From the NCBI GenBank assembly GCA_963556145.1, contig OY744467.1:868001-932000 (forward strand): 64,000 nt of DNA, in the 5' to 3' direction. This document shows, piece by piece, positions 56,101 through 64,000 of the stretch (position 1 is its first letter; each line of letters begins with the position of its first letter). The notes below the pieces were generated by a model that was given only the letters and a program-made list of their open reading frames with translations, was not told where the DNA came from and made no database searches. Source of the DNA: Hygrocybe punicea (lineage: Eukaryota; Basidiomycota; Agaricomycetes; Agaricales; Hygrophoraceae). Position numbers and translations under genes: made by a program.

Positions 56101-56520
56101 TTATACAAAAAAGCTAGAGTGAATATGGTCAACGATATTGACAATAACAGTTGGTCACTAAAAGGACAGTGACGTGGCTGTCCGAGTCAGACTCAGAGGA
56201 CAATAAAGTAATATTATAATGATAACAATAGGTGTAAATAATTATAACAATAGGTGTAATAACCAAGAGCTGCCAGTGACTCTGTGTACTGACTCAGAAA
56301 TGCTCTCTTTTGCACGATGGATAAGGGAGTTCAGTGGGCTGAAATGATAAATGACTACTGTCTGCCTAGTAGGTAAAAACCCGTGTTAAACCTGTGAACC
56401 GTGTCCTCGGGTCACGGTATGCCATCGGGTTGAGAAATCTGAAACTGTACCCGAACCTGAGTCACCCTTATAAGGAAACCCATGGGTTAACCCTTACCCA
56501 TGGTCAACCTTAGTCCCCAT

Positions 56521-57808
56521 GCTATGATGCTGCAATTGCTGCAGGCTTTCAATTCAAGTTTTCTGGAACCAAGACATATTGGACCAATCAAGCGAACCAT
56601 GCAAAATTTTGTCACCCAAATTCTCGCACCTTACTTTAATGAGACAAAAGTTAGATTGGGTTATCCAGAAGAGCAGCGATTGTTATGGACAATTGATGTA
56701 TGGGCTGTAGTGTTGCCTGAACTTGACCAGCTGAAAAAAGCTGATTCCGGTCCTGGCTTTTCAGAGCACAATTAACCTTCTCATGGGGTACTATATTGTA
56801 GCCATGACCTATGGCTACAATATAGTACCCCATGAGAAGGTTAATTGTGCTCTGAAAAGCCAGGACCGGAATCAGCTTTTTTCAGCTGGTCAAGTTCAGG
56901 CAACACTAATGGGCTGTGCATCGGTCAGCAGAATTCTTGGACTGGATGTATGAAATGCACCCAACAATCCTGATTGACTTCATGCCAGGCTGTACTGGTA
57001 TGGTACAGCCTTGTGATGTCAGAATACCATGACCCTTCAAGCACATTACAAATCAGTGTTTTTTAGAAGACATTGTGGAAAACACACTCACACAAATTGA
57101 TGCTGGCAAAGGAGTCACCTTTGATAACAGGCTGCTGATACTCCTTAATGTGAATGTGAGGTGGTTATGGAAAGCATTTGAGACCTTGAATAAGCCAGAG
57201 ATCGTGGTGAAGGTAAGAAACCAGAACTTTAGCAGCAGAACCTACAAAGACTTACCAACACAGTGAAACAGGCATTTGAGCTCTGTGTCATCAAGGACTG
57301 CAATATGTCCCACAGATCACTGAGATCGTGTGAAATGCAAAAAAGATTGAGGGACTTACATATGAAAAATGATCCTTTTTGGATTGAATTGAATCAGGTG
57401 AACACCCCTCATATCCGGCCAGTGATGGGAGCCTTGGTCATTGGAGGCTTGATCCTGGAACCCGAAGGAGGAGAGGGTTTGGATTACAGCAATGTTAGCC
57501 TCAAAGACGTTGTGGCTACTACTCACCAAAGGCCCCTGCACACCCGACATCATCAATGCATTGGTACACGTGAGAATGATGGCTTGATGGTGACAGCAGA
57601 AGCAAAAGACATGGATGTGTTACCAGTATCCACCGAAAGAGTGGGGGAGGATTTGGAGGAAGGTGAAGGAGAGGAGAGTGACAAGGAGGTGGAGGTGGGC
57701 AGAGGGAAGCGCAAGAAAGTCGCAAACAGGCTGTACCATTTCTCAGACTTCACACAGCACTGCACCCGATGTCGATTGAATGTTCATCACCATAATTACT
57801 ATATTTAG
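56521..57808 (+). pseudogene. DDE_1 transposase of copy II, C-terminal half
   Basis: Continues from 42,985 after the hAT insert. The regions YDAAIAAGFQFKF and NFVTQILAPYFNETK are followed by LLWTIDVWAV, which is split by a palindromic MITE and resumes as HRSAEFLDWMYEMHPTILID; this is the second catalytic Asp segment. Next come GCTGM-type and VQPCDV (third Asp), then a TGA at 57,030-57,032 in place of the Arg of the family sequence before PFKH. The tail (KAFELCVIKDCNMSHRSLRS) and an acidic end reach TAG at 57,806-57,808. Further frameshift near 56,580. Confidence 0.75.
56708..56908. mobile_element. Palindromic hAT-type MITE (201 bp)
   Basis: Almost perfect inverted repeat: arms of about 98 bp around the loop GACCT at 56,806. 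Ends TAGTGTTGCCTGAACTTGAC and complement. Exact 8-bp duplication ATGGGCTG (56,700-56,707 and 56,909-56,916). Shares only the TAGTGTTGCC tip with the 1-kb MITEs. Lies in the DDE_1 gene of copy II. Confidence 0.93.
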
Positions 57809-57941
57809 ATGTATATACCATAAATGGAAATGGTCTGGCCAATTCACCAATCTCCCAGGTGACGCGTGACAAGCATGACATTTTGCCATTTTGGAAATCT
57901 GTGTGATGCGTGACAGGTGAATTGACCGGATTGGTACAGTA

Positions 57942-58160
57942 AATGAATCCAAATTTAGCATTTATCAAGGACTAAATGGGCTAAAATAGATGTGCAAAAT
58001 TCAAACAACTTGCAATAGATTTAGCACTGATTTAGCAGCCTGCAAAATAGTCGGGGGTCAGGTGTGTATAACCAAATAAATGCATTTGTTTACTCACATG
58101 ATTTTGTTTGGCACTGACTAATTTGTTTGTTTGGTTGTGGCCAGCTTGGTCACTCCCAGA
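57942..58160. other. Upstream region of the Crinkler-like gene
   Basis: AT-rich DNA with no recognised feature; should contain the promoter of the downstream gene. Confidence 0.35.
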
Positions 58161-61100
58161 ATGTCTCCCTTTCGATTCAAATTCAAGAAGGCCGATACCA
58201 ACGCTAAAATTGTCGAATTCGATGAACTTCCAAACTGGAAGGATCTTACGTCCAAAATCGCCTATAATTTTCCCATTTCACAAGATCATGTTGGTGCTGC
58301 TTACATCGACAAGCATAGGAAGACGATTGGTCTCAACAACGAGGAAGACCTTCAGATTTTCTATAGGTCTCTAGAACAACCTTCTGAACAAATTAAGTTT
58401 GTCGTGCAAGACTTAAAGGTTCCCGACCGTGAGTGCGCTCTCTGCTGTGTTACATTTCCCGTTGACGTCTTGTCTGTCTACGCTCACATTTCACGTTTAA
58501 CGTCCATTCCCATTCTTTTATTCTATTTCTCTGCCCAATCAGCCTCGATTACTGCAACGTGGTCCATGGATTCCAATCTTTCTGATCTATTGAAGAGCGG
58601 TGAGCACTCCTGAGTGGTCGGAACCACATATTACTCAATCCTGTGGCTTAGATGACCATTTGAAGCTCTTTTGTTGTATTCTCGGGTCTAATCGTATCTT
58701 TTCGGTTGCGATCGCCGGAAGCGAGACTGTGGACGACCTGAAGAAAGCGATCAAGAAGGAGAAGGAGCCTGAACTGGATTATCTTCCCGCTGATGCTCTC
58801 GACCTCTGGCAGGTGAGTGACTCCTTTCTACTACAAGTGCCGATCATCAACTTGTGCTAGGTTTCCATCCCTGCCGACGCAACTCTCAAGGACAAATTGA
58901 GTAAACTTTTCTTGAATGAGGACGAATCGCTGTTGCCTGCGAAGAAATTATTCAAGGTCTTCCTGGATCAACCCAAGGAGGAGCACCTTCACATCATTGT
59001 GCGAGTTCCGCCAGCTTGTGAGTTCTACAATTCATTTCCATCGCCGTTCTGACCAGGGCTCGCGTCTCTCTAATTATGTCATATCTCGAACATCAATGAA
59101 TGGCCTATCTCTGTATTGTTTGATCGTGAGTCGCATGTCTCATATGTGCGTTGGATATTACTTAGGGTGGCATATTTGCTTGCAGGTAAAGGGTGCAAGC
59201 AACGGTGTAAGCTTATGGTTTTTCCTATTATTCCTATTACGCTAACGTTGGTATAGCTTTACCTTCCTCGGTGACCCCTGTCTCAACTAGGATCGTTACG
59301 CCTCCGGAACACAGCCTCGGTATTGAGGTAATTGATCAGCGGATCAATACCGAGCTGGATTCGCTTCGCGGGGTGATTGAGTCATTTCTCAAAGACCCTG
59401 ATTCACCCGCCTGGGTCCCTCCAGACACCATTACGGACCCAGGGATCCGAGAATTTCTTACCAACCTCCGAATTCCAACTTATCGGAGTGGCAACCCGAG
59501 TCTTTTGTTCCACGATCTCCGGGATTGTCATGACAGCCAATTTAAGGACGCCTTTCGAGGGAGAACACATCTGTATCTGGTTCTCGCTTGCTCTTTGACG
59601 TCTTCTCACCGTGGATTACAGGTTTATTTGCAACACGTCTGGGTCAGGCAAAACACGGCGCATAATGGAAGGCTTTACGAAATATTGGGGTTTTTACCTT
59701 GTTGCATCCCCAGATACCAACGAAGTTGGCATCAAAGATTTGCGTGAGGCCCTTGAAGGAGTGGTTAGGTATTCCTCATGGGCTTCCGACCTTAGCGAGT
59801 TCCCGCCCGAGGAACGGGTCAAGCAAAACGAATCTAATATGTCCATTGCCCGTAAACTCCTCTTGAAAGTTCTGGCTGCGCGAACGGTGGTTTTCGAGTT
59901 GTTCCTTCAGCTCGCGATGGAGATCGACGGCACCTTGCAGGAGAAGCATAAACGCATCTGGTTACTTTTCCAAACGTCTGGCCATCTAGACCCTCACGCC
60001 CGATCCTCGCATCCGTTTATATCTATCATGAAGAATGCCTTGCGCCACGCCTCCGATGACGCTCTGGAAATATTGGTTGGACGCCTTGAAATTATCCATA
60101 GGAGATATCTTGAACAGACAAACTTCATAATTGCTTTGGACGAGGCACAATGGGCAGTGAGATTATAATGTCTCCGTTCTTGTCATCTAAGGACCACGGA
60201 AATTTTCGGTCAATACTCCGCGAAGTTGTGAGAGCCATCACCAACCTACCAGTCAAGCTTGTTGTGTCGGGCACAGGTCTTTCATTGGGGGACGTAGAGG
60301 ACGCTATGAGCTCTGGAGTTTCAAAACCTGCGGGCACCGTCGAATTATACCACCAGCTTGGGATGTTCGACACATGGCCGAAATTGGAGCCATTCCTCTG
60401 TCGCTACATCCCTCGTTCCATTTTGGAATCTGATTCTGGCCGTCGCCTGCAACGACGGATTCAGGAATATCTTCTGGGTCGGTAAGTCAGCCTATTTCCT
60501 TTCAGCTGACCGAGTCTGACTACTGGCAGATATCGGTTTTCTGTAGCTTTTGTGGAGTACCTCTTGAGGACAGGGCTGCAATCCCCGCACAGATTGCTGA
60601 ATGAATATATCAAACAACATACAACATGTCTCCCTGGTGACATTGGCCATCCTTATGTTCAAAGTGAACCCGAACTTGAGATTCAAGTGCGCATGATGGG
60701 CTTTGACTGGGCGAAACTTAGGGCTGGTAAGTTGTACTTGATCTTCCCTGCCCTCCATTTGACACTCCTCAGATAAGTTCGCCCTTGAACAAGCAGCCCT
60801 GATTGTGCAGTCCCACTTGGCTAAGGGGCAATCTCCGTCGTTCAAGCCCGTTACTCACCGACTCGTCGAATACGGAATAGCCCATCTGCGCGAGGGTCAC
60901 GTGGGTCAGATAATCGAACCACTTGCCTTCCTGTCGCTGATGATGTGGCTTGAAACTGAACACGTCAAGCTGGTAAAGAATCTCAGCTTGCGACTTGCCT
61001 CTCAGGAATCACGTGGAAGTGCTTACGAGGAGCTGGTGATTCTGTACTTGATTCGAGCACTGCGTCACCCAGTCCCATTTAGCTCGGTTTTTGACTTTCA

Positions 61101-61780
61101 TGGCAGCCATCCTCCGTGGGCTCATGAAAATGCCCAGATTCAGGGCCGCCTCGATGGGAAGGTCGTACCTGTAAATATCCTAGGAAGGCCACACAACCCG
61201 AGTCTCGGTGCAGTACACTACGCCTCCTCAATCGAAGATATTCTACGCTGGATTGAAAAGCCACCTGTCGGATCTCCGTCTGCCCCCGCAGTACTTATCC
61301 CAACCATATTGTTTGGACCTGACGTCCTCTTTCGCTTTGGGGATATCATTGCGATGGGCCAATTCAAGTCTTACTTGGATGGTAACAAAAATTCTCTCGA
61401 CGCGGCTGCAACCGCCAAGGCTCTCACCTCCCTAAGTCCACAACATTGGTTCAAAGAATCGGTGTGTTGGGTGGCTTCATTCTTCTCCAATGCTCACTCA
61501 CGACTTGTACCAGTCTCTGCATAAGCGTCAAAAACTCATCAATGCCATAACAAAACATGAGGTCCTTCGCTTTGTTGCTGGTTACCCACTTCCTCCTGAT
61601 CTCAATTTACGAGCCAAGTCAGTCAAGTCAGCGCTTGCTGCGTTGGGGGAGAATGCGGTAGTAGCAACACTCAGACTTGATTCATTCAGGGCCCACTTCA
61701 TTTTACAGGATGAGGATTATCTCCTTGAATCATTGGAACATGCCCTTGACCGGAAACGAAAAGCAGATGCCATGAATTAA
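58161..61780 (+). CDS. PB1-Crinkler-type NTPase with C-terminal nuclease-like domain
   Basis: Ten exons (58161-58428, 58543-58599, 58652-58812, 58861-59017, 59257-59572, 59622-60156, 60192-60481, 60530-60726, 60773-61461, 61514-61780) join in one frame of 978 residues. Residues about 1-85 are PB1-like (MSPFRFKFKKADTNAKIVEF, then LNNEEDLQIFYRSLE). About 110-215 match the Crinkler N-terminal, ubiquitin-like header (LFCCILGSNRIFSVAIAGSE, then LPADALDLWQVSIPADATL). A P-loop ATPase follows with Walker A NTSGSGKT near 325-331 and Walker B FIIALDEAQ near 489-496. Near 841-858 FGPDVLF and MGQFK resemble a PD-(D/E)XK nuclease core with Gln at the D/E position. No lesion found. Crinkler-type proteins occur in many fungi as presumed conflict or effector proteins; the role here is unknown. 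Confidence 0.85.
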
Positions 61781-62140
61781 GTATATAGGCCTGTATTGTA
61801 GCCAAGCTAACTCTTGTGTATGATGATATCTCTGCTTTGAATAATATAGATAATGACTGATATACTAGGGGTTGACACGTGGCTGCGTCTTCCAGGGACC
61901 TTGCTTGTTGAAAGAGAAATATTAACCGAAGGTTTACATAGGATGGTCGTTCAGCTTCCCATTCATGAAGGTAATATGCAAAGGGAAGAAGTTGCAGCTA
62001 TTACACACTTGCATACTATGACTTCTCTGCAATATATCTGTCTTATTTTCCCATCTGGCGAAAAAAGGAGTCAAGTTGTCATCATCAAATCATTTATTTA
62101 CAGACACAAATCTTCCTGAACACTGAACATCAGGCCTCGA
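61781..62140. other. Intergenic, nothing recognised
   Basis: Downstream of the Crinkler-like gene. A short open frame at 61,853-62,119 has no recognisable motif. Confidence 0.35.
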
Positions 62141-62163
62141 CATCCTCAACATCCATTCACGGT

Positions 62164-62790
62164 TGAATTCCATTTTGCTTTCCACCCTCTTCGTGACTCT
62201 CATTGGCGCACTTCTCATGTCTCGCACTCAACTCCGGCATTGTATTGATGACCAGGTGGTCGAATTTGAGGCCTTGACGTCGAAATTAACCCCAGAGTCT
62301 GAGTCCAAGACAATCTATCCTCGGTAACCCACATCATCCAATCTTGGTCAACCTCTCCAGCAGTCTCAAATCCCCTTGCTCTTGCGAATACCACATTCAG
62401 GCCTACTAAGGTGATGGCCGCCTTGGCTCCAACCTATGTCACTGCATCTGATGGCAATAAGTCTATGCGTGCACACTATCCCGAGGGCTCCTACTCGTTA
62501 TCCCACAAGCCCTTTGGCGGCCTCTCTTTCTATGCCCCTGGCCCCAGCAAGGTAGACTTGACCCAGCCAGGTTTGGTTACACCATATTGTTCCAGGAAGG
62601 CTTCCGGTTCAACCTCGGTGGCAAGTTGCCAGGTCTCTGTGTGTCCATTTCGCCTTGCAATTAATCACACGCACATATCTCACGTTGTAATCTCTCTCCC
62701 TCTCTGTCGTGCAGATGGCGGTAACAGTGAGTCTGCAGCCATAGCATCGGGAAATTGGGGAGGCGCCGGTATATTCAGGTGGAGTTGAGA
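62164..62790 (+). pseudogene. 5' fragment of a secreted polysaccharide-lyase-like gene (PL14 type)
   Basis: A signal-peptide-like stretch (NSILLSTLFVTLIGALL) is followed by MSRTQLRHCIDDQVVEFEAL. After a gap comes RAHYPEGSYSLSHKPFGGLS then FYAPGPSKVDLTQPG and, one frame over, YTILFQEGFRFNLGGKLPG, which matches my memory of basidiomycete PL14-like lyases. A GTCTCTG to GTGCAG intron is possible at about 62,631-62,713, followed by DGGNSESAAIA. The frame is broken near 62,575 and there is no remainder of the catalytic domain. Relic. Confidence 0.5.
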
Positions 62791-62943
62791 ATTGATAAGC
62801 AGACTTGCAGCCGTTTGCAATGTCTTATCTAGGCAAATAAATGCATTCAAGTACAATATAATTATTGTGATGGTTGATCACTTGCACTCAGATTTGTGGA
62901 AATTGATTGCTGTATATAAGGGGCTACAATATACACCTAATTA

Positions 62944-63315
62944 TTCCACTGCAATCCCATTTTTTCACAGTCTTATAGAAGCTTGGCCATGCAATATAAG
63001 CCATTCTGATGAGCATTTAATTGTTCCTGTTAAATACCATTTTTTCAAAGTCTTATAGAGGCTCGGCCATATAATATAAGCCATTGTGATGGGCATTTAA
63101 TTATTCCTGTGAAATACCATTTTTTCATGGTCTTATAGAAGCTTGGCCATACAATATAAGCCATTCTGATGAACATTTAATTATTCCTGTTAAATACCAT
63201 TTTTTACAGTCTTGTAGAAGCTTAGCCACACAATATAAGTCATTCTGATAAATATTTAATTATTCCTGTGAAACACCATTTTTTATCAGTCTTGTAGAAC
63301 CTTGACCATACAATA
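62944..63315. repeat. Tandem repeat, period about 86 bp, four to five units
   Basis: Units contain CCATTTTTTCA, GTCTTATAGAAGCTTGGCCA, CAATATAAGCCATTCTGATG and CATTTAATTATTCCTGT. Unit cores start near 62,957, 63,038, 63,117, 63,198 and 63,278. Confidence 0.85.
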
Positions 63316-63840
63316 TACCATCAAGAAAAACCTCCTGTCTGAATTATATATAATTATATATGATTATATATAGCGGCATTGTTTCGAATCTTTCCGCCGC
63401 TGTCCAGACAGCCGCCTGTTGTCAGGAACGCCTCCAGCTCGACTTTTCTCACTATCCCGCCACCTTCTCAAGTGGCTTTATATATATATATCAACTAGTT
63501 ATTCTTCTAGATACTGTACATAGCATAATATACGCAGAGAGAAAAGTGAAATAAGGAAATAAAAAGCAGGGGGACATATGTGATGGTACTGACGGTTGGG
63601 GCAGCGGTATTTCGATGATGACAGAGACGATGGCATTGCCATGGACGACCCTCCACATTCCCTGCATCACCTGCATCGCCTTCGTCACTGTGCGCCAGGC
63701 CTGCTGCCACTGGTTCACCCTCCTCATCCTCTACTTCCACCTCATAACACGAGACCTGCCCTCCATCGCCACCAAATGGCAAAATCGAATTCTAAAGTGA
63801 GTCTTTTTGTTATATTCATATATTTATTCAATAGCAGCCT
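63316..63840. other. Intergenic, AT-rich then mixed; nothing recognised
   Basis: TATATA-rich microsatellite at 63,345-63,375 and 63,477-63,492. No supported gene. Confidence 0.35.
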
Positions 63841-63912
63841 CCTAGCCCACAAGGTCGGCTCGACTTGCAGCTGCCGCTCGACGTTCTGTGGCCGACAATC
63901 GTTTCCTGGAGG

Positions 63913-64000
63913 CCTTCTGATACGCATGTGCTGACGTCGACCGTGACAGCGAGGACAGTCTGTCCGAGTCCACTACGGTGCTGCATGGCAAACGGGGACT
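63913..64000 (+). repeat. Dispersed coding-like repeat, copy 2, cut by window end
   Basis: Matches 19,253-19,343. Upstream the plus frame reads ARLAAAARRSVADNRFLEAF, then TGA at 63,918-63,920 (CGA in the other copy), then YACADVDRDSEDSLSES. Continues beyond the window. Confidence 0.55.

Larger units (their letters stand above)
42994..56512 (-). mobile_element. Autonomous-type hAT transposon, interrupted by Ty3 element
   Basis: The ends TAAGGTTGACCACGGGT (42,994) and, inverted, TAAGGTTGACCATGGGT (to 56,512) are flanked by an exact 8-bp duplication GTCCCCAT (42,986-42,993 and 56,513-56,520), diagnostic of hAT. It encodes one BED-type hAT transposase on the minus strand. Without the 9.8-kb Ty3 insert it would be about 3.7 kb. 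The insertion site is inside the DDE_1 gene of pogo copy II. Confidence 0.9.
39785..57939 (+). mobile_element. Pogo-like transposon, copy II, with Ulp1 domain, split by nested elements
   Basis: The ends CTGTACAAATCCAGTCAATT (39,785) and, inverted, CTGTACCAATCCGGTCAATT (ending 57,939) are flanked by TA on both sides (39,783-39,784 and 57,940-57,941). After removing the hAT insertion (42,994-56,512 plus one 8-bp duplication), about 4.6 kb remain, carrying a Ulp1-like peptidase region followed on the same strand by a DDE_1 transposase. Two MITEs (41,600-41,915 and 56,708-56,908) add further damage. Confidence 0.8.

Noticed and set aside
1..64000. tRNA, rRNA, CRISPR array, bacterial operon or promoter signals
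   Set aside because: None found; regular spaced repeats here are minisatellites, and gene structure is eukaryotic.

Overview
This window is fungal nuclear DNA, almost certainly from a mushroom-forming basidiomycete (Agaricomycetes). The genes have many short introns of about 50 bp with GTRNGT donors and YAG acceptors. The recognisable families (Plavaka transposase, DUF6532, DDE_1/pogo transposase with a Ulp1 peptidase, Crinkler-like NTPase, F-box, ankyrin) are typical Agaricomycete expansions. I cannot name the genus. Nothing bacterial, organellar or viral was seen.

Layout. 1-997: decayed TPR fragments. 998-9107: an apparently complete Plavaka-class DNA transposon with 38-bp inverted ends (36/38 matching); it holds an intact transposase (988 codons after splicing) and, divergent from it, an intron-rich DUF6532 gene. 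9.8-11.4 kb: an F-box gene. 11.6-13.0 kb: two decayed small genes, one for a secreted protein. 13.0-16.5 kb: an ankyrin-repeat gene split by a 2.6-kb LTR element with 155-bp LTRs. 16.6-35.6 kb: repeats, namely MITEs, four copies of a hAT-type 1-kb element family (one outlying), two copies of an LTR-like repeat carrying a small membrane-protein ORF, minisatellites, and a large palindrome whose centre is a 200-N assembly gap. 35,851-38,992: a complete pogo-like (DDE_1) element. 39,785-57,939: a second pogo-like element whose gene begins with a Ulp1-type cysteine peptidase. A hAT transposon (42,994-56,512) is inserted in it, and inside the hAT transposase gene lies a young Ty3/gypsy retrotransposon (43,365-53,187). 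58.2-61.8 kb: an intact 10-exon PB1-Crinkler-NTPase-nuclease gene. 62.2 kb to the end: a polysaccharide-lyase remnant, an approximately 86-bp tandem repeat, and the edge of another dispersed repeat.

How the parts relate. Each insertion can be read from its target-site duplication: TA for the pogo elements and two MITEs, 8 bp for the hAT elements, 4-5 bp for the LTR elements. The order is therefore host pogo, then hAT, then Ty3. The Ty3 element carries an extra spliced gene in antisense, encoding a Zn2Cys6 cluster, between pol and its 3' LTR. Nearly all nonsense codons in the transposon genes are TGA where CGA (Arg) fits, and all five differences between the two Ty3 LTRs fall at CpG sites. Cytosine-methylation-linked decay is therefore the main inactivating force visible here.

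Host-type genes likely to be functional are the F-box gene and the Crinkler-like gene. The Plavaka element looks capable of transposition. All other mobile-element genes are broken.
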